A DNA stretch of 11,970 nucleotides from positions 1-11,970 of the forward strand of contig JAFUQL010000144.1 of the NCBI GenBank assembly GCA_017472375.1, written 5' to 3'. Below, one piece after another: positions 5,744 through 11,970 of this stretch; positions within the stretch are counted from its first letter, which is position 1; each line of letters starts with the position of its first letter. Origin of the DNA: Oscillospiraceae bacterium (GTDB lineage: Bacteria > Bacillota > Clostridia > Oscillospirales > Ruminococcaceae). Below the pieces are notes generated by a model. That model was not told the origin of the DNA and ran no database searches. It was given only the letters and a program-made list of their open reading frames with translations. The translations under genes and the position numbers were made by a program.

Positions 5744-7969
5744 TCAATTCGGGCGGCCGCTCCGCCCCTTCTTCTCCTTGCGGCGCACCACCAGCCGCAG
5801 GAAGGCATACCCGGCCACCGCCAGTACGCCCACGAACAGCCCGCGCTGCAGCAGATGCACCGCCCCTGCGGGCAGCACGTCGCTCCATGTGTCGATGTAG
5901 TCGTGCCCATCGATCCAGGCGCTGAACACCGCGAAGAAGGACAGGATGCCCAGCGAGGTGTCCATGCGGCGGGACTCCCTGCGGTCGATCAGGTCGCATT
6001 TGGTCTCGAACACCAGCTTCATGTGATCCAGGTTGCGCTGCATCCAGGCAAGCTGCTGATCCAGCTGGAAGGCGTCCCGCAGCATCTGGATGGACTTCTG
6101 GGAGGTGGGGTAGTTCACCTGGATGTTCCAGAAGTCGATGGTGCTGGAATAATCGTCGTAAATGGTGTCCACCTTGCTCAGGAATTCCACCGGCGAGGTG
6201 ACCTCCTCGCTGAACAGCCGCACGATGCTCTGATCCGCAATGTGGATGGCGGCCTCCTCCATCAGGATCAGCTCAATGTAGAACAGCGCCACCGATTCCT
6301 CAAAGATGCGATCCTTCACCGCGCAGGACAGGTCGGGGCAGAACTGCAGCACAGTGGTGGTGTAGGCGCACAGAAACGCCCGGTCGTACTGCCCCATGCC
6401 GGTCTCGGACTCCACCGCCGCCAGAATGTCCGTGTCGATGATGCGGCCGAAGTTCTCGCCGTCCGGGTAGATGGTCTCGGAGGCCAGCAGGGACGCGATC
6501 TGGCTGTCGGACAGGCAGCTTTTCGGCTGGGGCACGGTCACCAGGATCTTGGCGGTGCCCCGCTTGATGATGTGGAACTCCCGGTTCAGCCAGTCGTACA
6601 GGTTCTCCCGCTCCCCATCGCGCACCACCAGCAGCTGGTTGCGCGCCACGTTGTCCATCAGGTGGCTCAGCAGGAAGGGCGCCGCCAGCGCAAACAGGGT
6701 CAGTACCGCGCAGCCGCTCTCGGCGTCCACCGACAGGTACAGTTCCACCAGTCCGGGCTGGCCGATGGACTCGCCAGTCTGCCGGTACTGCTCCAGCGTG
6801 ATCTCGTCGGTGAGCTGCACCTCCACCCGGCCAAGGCTGTACCGGCGGATGCGCCGCTTGAAGCTTGCCAGATCGTCCACGTTGCCCCGCTCGGAGGGGA
6901 TGCCCGACTCGTAGTAGGTGCGGAATTCCAGCGCCCGCAGCAGTTCCTGCATGGTGCTGCCGGCCTCCCGTCCGCCGCCGCAGGCCGCGAGGGTCTGTTT
7001 GCTGTACTGCACCGGCACCGACACATACACGTCCGGGATCACCGCCCACTCGGTCTTGCGGGCGGCGGTCATCTCCCGCAGCAGGTCGTTGTACAGCAGC
7101 TCATGGCGGTAGGGGGTCTCCTGCACATAGTACAGGCAGTCCCCGGCGGTGTGCTCGCCGTAGTGGGCCATGCTCATCCAGCGCTGATACCGCCAGAAGG
7201 CGTCCGCGTCCGGCTCCACCAGCAGGGCTTCGGCCACGGCGGTGTCATCCCGCTCAAACCAGGCGGAGTCCCAGCCTTGCCCCACCCGCAGCCCCGGCAC
7301 AAGGCGGGGGCGGGCGCTCTCGTCCTCCGGAAGCTCCGGGCAGCCTGCGGCAGGCACCAGCAGGCGCAGCACTTCGCCGGGGCAGGCAGTGGCTCTGCCC
7401 GCCCGGTGGATCACCAGATGATAGCCCTCCTCGATGGGCTCCACGGTGAAGTTCCGCCGGCGGTACAGCTCCAGCGAACCCTCGTTGGACACGTCGCTGA
7501 CCATCGTACAGTCGTCAAATTCATTCAGATACAGATCCACAAGGCCGCCGGCCAGCCCCCGGCGCTGCAGGTCAGGGCGCACCGCCACCGACAAAAGGAA
7601 CAGCATCCGTCCGTCCAGCGTTTCCAGCCGGCCGTGCAGCTCACTGCGGTAGGGCAGTTCCAGACGCCCGTCCTCCCATCGCCCGCCGAACACATCGGCA
7701 AACCGTGCCGGGTCGCCCTGCTTCAGTGCCCCGTAGTCGAACACCAGCGTGAAGGCCGCCAGCGCATCGCCCTGCCACACGCCCCGGCACAGCCCACCCT
7801 CCAGGCAGGTGCGCACCGACGGGGTGAACCGGCGGCGCATCTCCGCAAGGCGGGTCTCCCCGTCCGGAAACAGGGCCGCATAATAATGATCCTCCGCAAA
7901 GCAGGTGCAGAACAGCTCCATCACCGCGTCGGTGTGGGTGCTTTGCAGGGTACACAGGGTCAGCTCCAT
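5744..7969 (-). CDS. GNAT acetyltransferase fused to a large region with C-terminal membrane helices
   Basis: A 741-residue protein. Residues 1-188 form a GNAT N-acetyltransferase: VAVRPDLQRRGLAGG (128-142) is the acetyl-CoA-binding motif A with the Q-x-x-G-x-A core, and SNEGSLELYRRRNF (161-174) is motif B. Residues ~190-310 are a linker without a recognised motif. Residues ~310-741 match no family I can name: mixed alpha/beta sequence to ~545, long charged helices (about 550-668), then two hydrophobic segments (~671-687 and ~708-728) and a basic tail, KEKKGRSGRP. Long helices before two terminal membrane spans recall CorA or RMD1-like proteins, but the GMN signature is absent. I start at 7969 because GGGAGG precedes it and the proposed promoter's start point (~8005) excludes the in-frame ATG at 8041. 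The whole protein reads in one frame, so the fusion is not a visible frameshift. The acetyl acceptor is unknown. Confidence 0.8.
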   Translation of the reverse strand: MELTLCTLQSTHTDAVMELFCTCFAEDHYYAALFPDGETRLAEMRRRFTPSVRTCLEGGLCRGVWQGDALAAFTLVFDYGALKQGDPARFADVFGGRWEDGRLELPYRSELHGRLETLDGRMLFLLSVAVRPDLQRRGLAGGLVDLYLNEFDDCTMVSDVSNEGSLELYRRRNFTVEPIEEGYHLVIHRAGRATACPGEVLRLLVPAAGCPELPEDESARPRLVPGLRVGQGWDSAWFERDDTAVAEALLVEPDADAFWRYQRWMSMAHYGEHTAGDCLYYVQETPYRHELLYNDLLREMTAARKTEWAVIPDVYVSVPVQYSKQTLAACGGGREAGSTMQELLRALEFRTYYESGIPSERGNVDDLASFKRRIRRYSLGRVEVQLTDEITLEQYRQTGESIGQPGLVELYLSVDAESGCAVLTLFALAAPFLLSHLMDNVARNQLLVVRDGERENLYDWLNREFHIIKRGTAKILVTVPQPKSCLSDSQIASLLASETIYPDGENFGRIIDTDILAAVESETGMGQYDRAFLCAYTTTVLQFCPDLSCAVKDRIFEESVALFYIELILMEEAAIHIADQSIVRLFSEEVTSPVEFLSKVDTIYDDYSSTIDFWNIQVNYPTSQKSIQMLRDAFQLDQQLAWMQRNLDHMKLVFETKCDLIDRRESRRMDTSLGILSFFAVFSAWIDGHDYIDTWSDVLPAGAVHLLQRGLFVGVLAVAGYAFLRLVVRRKEKKGRSGRPN

Positions 7970-7980
7970 GGCGTCGTTTT

Positions 7981-7986
7981 CCTCCC
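7981..7986 (-). promoter_or_regulatory. Ribosome binding site fixing the GNAT-fusion start
   Basis: On the minus strand GGGAGG (7986-7981) precedes the ATG at 7969 by 11 bases. This supports MELTLCTLQ as the N-terminus. Confidence 0.7.
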
Positions 7987-8011
7987 GTTTCACAGGTGTT
8001 CTTCTGGGAAC

Positions 8012-8040
8012 AGTATAGTGCAAGCCGGGGCGAATGTCCA
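8012..8040 (-). promoter_or_regulatory. Near-consensus sigma-70/A promoter for the GNAT fusion
   Basis: Minus strand: -35 TGGACA (8040-8035), exactly 17 bases of spacer, and -10 TATACT (8017-8012). The predicted start is near 8005, about 36 bases before the ATG. A small dyad, TGTTC-N6-GAACA (7997-8012), overlaps the start point and the edge of the -10, and could be an operator. Confidence 0.75.
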
Positions 8041-8049
8041 TTTCCCCGC

Positions 8050-8089
8050 AAAAAACGCAGGCCGCACCGGGACTCCGGCACGGCCTGCG
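8050..8089 (-). terminator. Strong intrinsic terminator after the EF-G-like gene
   Basis: On the minus strand a 15-bp stem (8089-8075 with 8070-8056, two G-U pairs) closes a 4-base loop and is followed by six T (8055-8050). It lies about 34 bases past the EF-G stop codon. Confidence 0.9.
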
Positions 8090-8123
8090 GCTTATGTTAC
8101 AGTGTGGGAACAGAGGTCAGGGC

Positions 8124-10205
8124 TTAGTCGTCGTCCGCGGCGTTGGTGCCCAGCTTCTTGGCCTCCTCGATGACCTTGCCCTCCAGGTTGCTGGGCAGGG
8201 TCTCGTAGCGCACGAACTCGAACTCGAAGTGGCCGCGACCCTGAGTCAGCTGGCGCATGAAGGTGGTGAAGTCCTGCATCTCGGCCACGGGGACCTCGGC
8301 CTCGACGACCTGCATGCCGTCCTCGTCGGGGCTCATGCCCAGAACGCGGCCACGGCGCTTGGTCACGTCGCCCATGATGTCACCGGTGTTGTCAGCGGGA
8401 ACGTGGGCCTTCAGGCTGCCCACAGGCTCCAGCAGAACGGGGCCGGCCTCAGGCAGAGCGGCCTTGTAAGCCAGCTTGGCGGCCATGATAAAGGCCATTT
8501 CGCTGGAGTCAACGGGGTGGTAGCTGCCGTCCAGCAGGGTGGCCTTCAGGCCGACCACAGGGTAACCAGCCAGCACGCCGTGGGCAGCGGCCATGCGCAG
8601 GCCCTTCTCAACGGCGGGGAAGTAGTTCTTGGGCACGCTGCCGCCGAACACGTTCTCCTCAAAGACCAGCTCCTCGCTGTCGCAGGGCTCGAACTCGATC
8701 CACACGTCACCGAACTGGCCGTGGCCGCCGGTCTGCTTCTTGTGGCGACCCTGTGCCTTGCACTTCTTGCGCACGGACTCACGGTACGCAACACGGGGCT
8801 GCTCCAGAGTGACCTCAACGCCGAACTTGGCCTTCAGGCGGGCGCAGACCACGTCCAGATGCTGCTCGCCCAGGCCGCTCAGGACCTGCTGGGCAGTCTC
8901 GCTGTCAACGCGGAAGGAAATGGTGGGATCCTCCTCGATCAGACGGGCCAGGGAGGTGCCGATCTTGCCCTCGTCGCCCTTCTTGGCAACGGTCAGGGCC
9001 ATGCTGAAGGTGGGCTTGGGGAACGCGACGCCGGGCATGGAGACCACGCGGGCGGGATCGCACAGGGTATCGCCGGTCTTGGCGCTGGCCAGCTTGGTGA
9101 TAACGCCGATGTCACCGGCGTTCAGCTCAGTCACGTCGGTCTGCTTCTTGCCGCGCACGGTCACCAGCTTGCCCATACGCTCGGCCTCGCCGGTGGTGGC
9201 GTTGACCAGGTTGGCAGAGCCGGTCAGCTTGCCGCTCAGCACTTTGACGTAGCTCATCTTGCCCACGAAGGGATCGGCCACGGTCTTGAAGACGTAGGCG
9301 CAGGCGGGCTCCTCCAGCTCACAGGCCACCTCAACGGGGTTGCCCTCGCGGTCGGTACCGACCAGAGCGTTGTCGTAGTGGGGGCTGGGCAGCAGCTGCT
9401 GCATGTTGTACAGCAGCATATCCAGGGCCTGCATGTTCAGGGCGCTGCCGCAGAACACGGGGGTGATGATGCCTTCCTTAACGCCGATGCGCATGCCCTC
9501 GACGATCTCCTCGGTGGTGAAAGCCTCGCCGCCGAAGAACTTCTCCATCAGCTCATCGCTGGTCTCGGCGATGGCCTCGCTCATGGCCTCGACCAGACCG
9601 TCGAAGCGGTGGCCCATGTTGGGCAGCTCGACCTGCACCTGCTTGCCGCCCTCGTACTTGAAGGCCTTCTGGCTGAACAGGTTGACGTAAACGACGGTGC
9701 CGTCGTCCAGGCGGGCAGGCACGACGCAGGGGCAGACGCTGGAGCCGAACTTGACCTTCAGGTCCTCCAGGATCTTATAGAAATCCGCATTCTCCAGGTC
9801 CATCTTGCTGACGAAGATCATACGGCTCTTGCCGTACTTCTCGGCCAGCTTGAAGGCCTTCTCGGCGCCAACGGCAACGCCGGAGCGGGCGGACACGGTG
9901 ATCAGAACGTTCTCAGCTGCGGCAATGCCCTCGTACAGGCCGGCCTCAAAATCGAACAGGCCGGGCACGTCGATCAGGTTGAACTTGTAGTTGTTGTATT
10001 CGACGGGAGCAACAGCAGAGGACAGCGAGGCATGGCGCTTGGCCTCTTCGGGGTCGAAATCACAAACGGTGTTGCCGTCTTCCACACGGCCCATGCGCTC
10101 CAGGGCGCCGGTCATGTACAGAAGGGCTTCAACCAGAGTGGTCTTGCCGCAGCCGCCGTGGCCGGCGACCAGGATGTTGCGGATGTTTGTTTTGGCGTAG
10201 CTCAT
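8124..10205 (-). CDS. EF-G-like translational GTPase (divergent paralogue)
   Basis: A 693-residue, full-length elongation-factor-G homologue with GTPase domain, domain II, and domains III-V. G1 is GHGGCGKT (15-22), G3 is DVPG (79-82) instead of DTPG, G4 is SKMD (133-136) instead of NKMD, and G5 is GSA (253-255). The switch I stretch RGITITSA of canonical EF-G aligns with RHASLSSA (57-64), so the Mg-coordinating Thr becomes Ser60. Domain IV keeps GGHGQFGDVWIEFEP (493-507) and the tip YHPVDSSE (562-569), and the C-terminus ends in acidic ADDD. These changes fit the EF-G-like (EF-G2/FusA2-type) group, not housekeeping FusA. Consistently, no rpsL/rpsG/tuf genes flank it. Canonical EF-G drives ribosome translocation or recycling, and what this paralogue does is not known from the sequence. 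The start follows AGGAGAGG (10223-10216). It has its own promoter and terminator. Confidence 0.92.
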   Translation of the reverse strand: MSYAKTNIRNILVAGHGGCGKTTLVEALLYMTGALERMGRVEDGNTVCDFDPEEAKRHASLSSAVAPVEYNNYKFNLIDVPGLFDFEAGLYEGIAAAENVLITVSARSGVAVGAEKAFKLAEKYGKSRMIFVSKMDLENADFYKILEDLKVKFGSSVCPCVVPARLDDGTVVYVNLFSQKAFKYEGGKQVQVELPNMGHRFDGLVEAMSEAIAETSDELMEKFFGGEAFTTEEIVEGMRIGVKEGIITPVFCGSALNMQALDMLLYNMQQLLPSPHYDNALVGTDREGNPVEVACELEEPACAYVFKTVADPFVGKMSYVKVLSGKLTGSANLVNATTGEAERMGKLVTVRGKKQTDVTELNAGDIGVITKLASAKTGDTLCDPARVVSMPGVAFPKPTFSMALTVAKKGDEGKIGTSLARLIEEDPTISFRVDSETAQQVLSGLGEQHLDVVCARLKAKFGVEVTLEQPRVAYRESVRKKCKAQGRHKKQTGGHGQFGDVWIEFEPCDSEELVFEENVFGGSVPKNYFPAVEKGLRMAAAHGVLAGYPVVGLKATLLDGSYHPVDSSEMAFIMAAKLAYKAALPEAGPVLLEPVGSLKAHVPADNTGDIMGDVTKRRGRVLGMSPDEDGMQVVEAEVPVAEMQDFTTFMRQLTQGRGHFEFEFVRYETLPSNLEGKVIEEAKKLGTNAADDD

Positions 10206-10223
10206 TTCTCTCTTACCTCTCCT

Positions 10224-10262
10224 CTACCGGCAGATTGGGCCGCCTTGCCCGGGACCCGGTAG
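10224..10262 (-). promoter_or_regulatory. Leader hairpin abutting the EF-G-like gene's RBS
   Basis: In the minus-strand transcript CTACCGG (10262-10256) can pair with CCGGTAG (10230-10224), and inside it GGGC (10250-10247) with GCCC (10240-10237). The RBS AGGAGAGG begins at the very next base. It would occupy most of the ~65-base leader and could influence ribosome access. Confidence 0.45.
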
Positions 10263-10276
10263 CAAATCATACAAAA

Positions 10277-10305
10277 ATAATAGCACATCTCTCGGCGTTT
10301 TTAAA
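10277..10305 (-). promoter_or_regulatory. Promoter for the EF-G-like gene
   Basis: Minus strand: -35 TTTAAA (10305-10300), 17-base spacer, -10 TATTAT (10282-10277) preceded by TGC, giving an extended -10. Predicted start near 10270. The surrounding 10263-10420 is strikingly A/T-rich against the GC-rich coding sequence. Confidence 0.7.
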
Positions 10306-10350
10306 GGTTGTGTTGTGAAAAGATTGCCAGTTCCGTGAAGAAATTTCGGA

Positions 10351-10368
10351 AAAATGTTTGTACATTTT
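10351..10368. repeat. 7-bp inverted repeat AAAATGT / ACATTTT
   Basis: The arms AAAATGT (10351-10357) and ACATTTT (10362-10368) are separated by TTGT. Read on the minus strand the hairpin runs into a short U-rich end, so it might be a weak terminator for the YdcF-family gene. An operator is equally possible. Confidence 0.45.
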
Positions 10369-10391
10369 GCCAGATTCGTTCACAATCATTA

Positions 10392-10414
10392 ATTTGCACA
10401 TATTTTGTGCAAAT
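10392..10414. repeat. 9-bp perfect inverted repeat, possible operator
   Basis: The arms ATTTGCACA (10392-10400) and TGTGCAAAT (10406-10414) are perfectly complementary around TATTT. It lies 8 bases after the YdcF-family stop and about 87 bases upstream of the EF-G-like -35. No T-tract follows on either strand, so it looks more like a dimeric-protein binding site than a terminator. I do not recognise the regulator. Confidence 0.6.
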
Positions 10415-10422
10415 CAGGTCCG

Positions 10423-11076
10423 TTACTGCACCCCGTTCCAGCGGTCGCGCATACTGGCCTCGTCCGGGTCGTAGACGATGCCCTCCCGGCGCTGCAGATA
10501 CATCTCGCCGAACTGATGGCCGATCTTCTCCAGCTCGCTGAACACCAGCCGGATGCCCTCGGCGCTGTCCTGCCAGGTGTCCCGGGTGATGCACTCGATG
10601 TCCTGGGGGCAGAGCAGGAACTCGGTGTCCGGGTAGAAGAACTGATAATACATATAGGCCCGCCGGGCATGCAGGGATTTGCACACCAGAATGGCCCGTT
10701 TGATCTCAAGGCCCGCCGCATCGGTCACCCGCCGGGAAAAACGGGCGTTGTCCCAGGTGGACACGGCCCGGTCCTCCCGCAGGAAGGCATCCGGGGCCAC
10801 CCCGTTTTTCACGCACACATCCCGCAGAAATTCCCACTCGGTGGCGTAGGGGCCGGGGTAGCGGTCGGCGTGGGTCTGAGCGCCGATGAATCGCCCGTCG
10901 TGCACACTGTACCGCCCCGAGGGCAGGATGAGCGGCGCATATCCCGCCCGCCACAGGGCGGCAGCCCGCTCGCCCACCTCCGGGTAGGCACCGCCGGTGA
11001 TGAAGAGGATGTCCGCCGCCGCGGGCTCATCCTCCATAAAAACGTAACGGCCGATCTCGGCCAATGGCTCATGCAT
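10423..11076 (-). CDS. YdcF/DUF218 (ElyC/SanA-related) family protein, cytoplasmic form
   Basis: A 217-residue protein of the YdcF/DUF218 family. Family elements in order: ILFITGGAYPE (23-33), a Rossmann-like first strand and glycine turn; ERAAALWRAGYAPLILPSG (36-54); EDRAVSTWDNARFS (101-114), matching the E-x-x-S-x-(N/W)-T/D-x-N acid/asparagine block; and AILVCKSLHARRA (128-140), matching the LV-(T/C)-(S/K)-xxHxxRA element. There is no signal peptide or membrane span, unlike SanA/ElyC, so it should be cytoplasmic like E. coli YdcF. YdcF binds S-adenosylmethionine, and SanA/ElyC members affect the cell envelope. The function of this branch is unsettled and I assign none. The ATG at 11076 has a strong AAGGAGG six bases before it. 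The gene lies only 28 bases after the glnS terminator's U-tract, leaving no obvious room for a separate promoter. Confidence 0.83.
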   Translation of the reverse strand: MHEPLAEIGRYVFMEDEPAAADILFITGGAYPEVGERAAALWRAGYAPLILPSGRYSVHDGRFIGAQTHADRYPGPYATEWEFLRDVCVKNGVAPDAFLREDRAVSTWDNARFSRRVTDAAGLEIKRAILVCKSLHARRAYMYYQFFYPDTEFLLCPQDIECITRDTWQDSAEGIRLVFSELEKIGHQFGEMYLQRREGIVYDPDEASMRDRWNGVQ

Positions 11077-11082
11077 GGCGCT

Positions 11083-11089
11083 CCTCCTT
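11083..11089 (-). promoter_or_regulatory. Ribosome binding site of the YdcF-family gene
   Basis: On the minus strand AAGGAGG (11089-11083) is 6 bases before the ATG at 11076. It rejects the longer in-frame opening that would run through the terminator into glnS. Confidence 0.85.
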
Positions 11090-11104
11090 TTTGGATCCCT
11101 TGCG

Positions 11105-11138
11105 AAAAAAGGGGCCGGGCCTCGCGGCCCGGCCCCTT
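11105..11138 (-). terminator. Strong intrinsic terminator after glnS (GCGA tetraloop)
   Basis: On the minus strand a perfect 13-bp stem (11138-11126 with 11121-11109) encloses the loop GCGA, a GNRA-type tetraloop, and ends in six T (11110-11105). It lies 15 bases after the glnS stop and just before the YdcF-family gene. Confidence 0.92.
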
Positions 11139-11153
11139 CGTGTTTCCGGTGGT

Positions 11154-11970
11154 TTACTTCTGGGCAGGCTTGTAGCTGTCCTTCAGGATGACGATGCGGT
11201 TGTACACGCCGGGGTTCTTGGAGTCCGGGGTAAAGTAACCCATGCGCACGAACTGGAACTTCTCGCCGGGCTTGGCATCGGCCAGGGCGGCCTCCAGCTT
11301 GGCGTGGGGCATGACCACCACGCTCTCGGGGTTCAGGTAATCCTTGTAATCGGAGCCCTCGGGGATGCCGTTCATGTTGGCCTCGGTGAACAGGTTGTTG
11401 TACAGGCGCACCTCGGCGTCCACAGCGGAGTGGGCGCTGACCCAGTGGATGGTGCCCTTGATCTTGCGGCCGTCCACGGGGTTGCCGTTGCCGCTCTCCA
11501 GGTCGGCGGTGCAGTGGATGGCGGTGACCTCGCCGTTCTCGTCCTGGTCCACGCCGGTGCACTTGACGATGTAAGCGCCCATCAGGCGGACCTCACCGCC
11601 CACAGTCAGGCGCTTGAACTTCGGGGGAGGCACCAGAGCGAAGTCGCTCTTGTCGATCCACACTTCGCCGCTGAACTCCACCGGGCGCACACTGTCGTCG
11701 CCGGCATCCCGGTTGGGGTTTTTGGCCACGTCGAAGGTATAGGTCTTGCCGGCGGGGTAGTTGTCGATGATAATCTTCACGGGGTCCAGCACAGCCATGC
11801 GGCGGGCAGCGCCCAGCTCCAGCTCGGCGCGCATGCAGGCCTCCAGCTGGCGCATGTCCACCAGGCTGTCTGCCTTGGCGATGCCGGCGCCCTGCACGAA
11901 GGAGAAGATGGCGGTGGGGCTGTAGCCGCGGCGGCGCAGGCCGCACAGGGTGGGCATACGGGGGTCGTCC
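11154..11970 (-). CDS. glnS: Glutaminyl-tRNA synthetase, C-terminal half (5' end outside window)
   Basis: Class Ic aminoacyl-tRNA synthetase charging tRNA-Gln with glutamine in the cytoplasm. The frame stays open to the window edge, giving about 271 visible residues that begin with DDPRMPTLCGLRRRGYSPTA. This is the hallmark stretch that follows the KMSKS-type loop in GlnRS (DDPRMPT-x-x-GLRRRGY), so the HIGH and KMSKS motifs lie outside the window. After it come the helical subdomain (FVQGAGIAKADSLVDMRQLE) and the beta-barrel anticodon-binding domain. Diagnostic parts there are NYPAGK, GEVWIDKSDF, GGEVRLMGAYIVKC and GRKIKGTIHWVSA. The C-terminus KPAQK ends normally with no extra domain. GlnRS is distinguished from non-discriminating GluRS by this barrel domain. 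Its presence suggests direct Gln-tRNA charging in addition to, or instead of, the GatCAB route. Confidence 0.95.
   Translation of the reverse strand, partial: DDPRMPTLCGLRRRGYSPTAIFSFVQGAGIAKADSLVDMRQLEACMRAELELGAARRMAVLDPVKIIIDNYPAGKTYTFDVAKNPNRDAGDDSVRPVEFSGEVWIDKSDFALVPPPKFKRLTVGGEVRLMGAYIVKCTGVDQDENGEVTAIHCTADLESGNGNPVDGRKIKGTIHWVSAHSAVDAEVRLYNNLFTEANMNGIPEGSDYKDYLNPESVVVMPHAKLEAALADAKPGEKFQFVRMGYFTPDSKNPGVYNRIVILKDSYKPAQK

Noticed and set aside
7997..8012. TGTTC-N6-GAACA as a LexA (SOS) box
   Set aside because: The Gram-positive LexA site is GAAC-N4-GTTC. Here the half-sites are in the opposite order and the spacing differs.
7970..8041. In-frame ATG at 8041 as start of the GNAT fusion (24 extra residues)
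   Set aside because: It would lie at the edge of the -35 element of a near-consensus promoter, upstream of the transcript, and it lacks an RBS. The ATG at 7969 has one.
5705..8173. A plus-strand open frame of about 820 codons antisense to the GNAT fusion
   Set aside because: It mirrors a real gene with high GC at third positions, has low-complexity His/Gln/Leu/Val composition, no RBS, and runs across the terminator at 8050-8089. It is an artefact of codon bias.
8034..10262. A plus-strand open frame of about 740 codons antisense to the EF-G-like gene
   Set aside because: The translation is repetitive Gly/Leu/Val/His-rich sequence with no domain, while the opposite strand encodes an unmistakable EF-G homologue.
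10392..10414. The 9-bp inverted repeat as an intrinsic terminator of the YdcF-family gene
   Set aside because: The stem is A/T-rich and no run of T follows on the minus strand.

Overview
The window is a gene-dense, GC-rich stretch (visibly above 60 % in coding regions) with strong AAGGAGG-type ribosome binding sites and strong GC-stem/U-tract terminators. Together with a bacterial-type glutaminyl-tRNA synthetase and Gram-positive-style surface-glycan genes, this suggests a high-GC member of the Clostridia, perhaps an Oscillospiraceae gut anaerobe of the Faecalibacterium/Gemmiger/Subdoligranulum kind. The taxonomic placement is inference from composition and gene content, not a database match.

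Left arm, bases 1-5638, plus strand. This is a surface-polysaccharide modification and export block. It holds the C-terminal part of an MBOAT O-acyltransferase, a membrane-anchored SGNH-type esterase/acyltransferase partner, a cytoplasmic 'surface carbohydrate biosynthesis' glycosyl/glycerol-phosphate transferase-like protein, and a Wzx-like flippase. These four are packed as one operon (stop/RBS overlaps, an 8-base overlap, small gaps) that ends at a strong terminator with a UCCG tetraloop. After a 265-base gap with a candidate extended -10 promoter and an inverted repeat overlapping its -35 region comes an N-acetyl sugar amidotransferase (WbpG/PseA type) as its own transcription unit. A terminator that can work in both directions then separates the convergent arms.

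Right arm, bases 5744-11970, minus strand (read right to left). It contains the 3' half of glnS and a strong terminator. Next is a YdcF/DUF218 protein that starts only 28 bases after that terminator's U-tract. A 217-base regulatory gap with two inverted repeats and a good promoter follows, then a divergent EF-G-like translational GTPase with altered switch I and G4 motifs. Last, after another strong terminator and a near-consensus promoter, is a 741-residue protein fusing an N-terminal GNAT acetyltransferase to a long region with C-terminal membrane helices.

The left-arm genes plausibly act in sequence: sugar amidation and glycan assembly in the cytoplasm, flipping across the membrane, and O-acylation of the exported glycan by the MBOAT/SGNH pair. 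The right-arm genes look like separately controlled units and share no pathway I can demonstrate. The least explained objects are the GNAT-membrane fusion, the divergent EF-G with its structured leader, and the inverted repeats in the two promoter regions. I see no tRNA, rRNA, CRISPR array, insertion sequence or prophage signal, and no gene-free gap longer than 300 bases.
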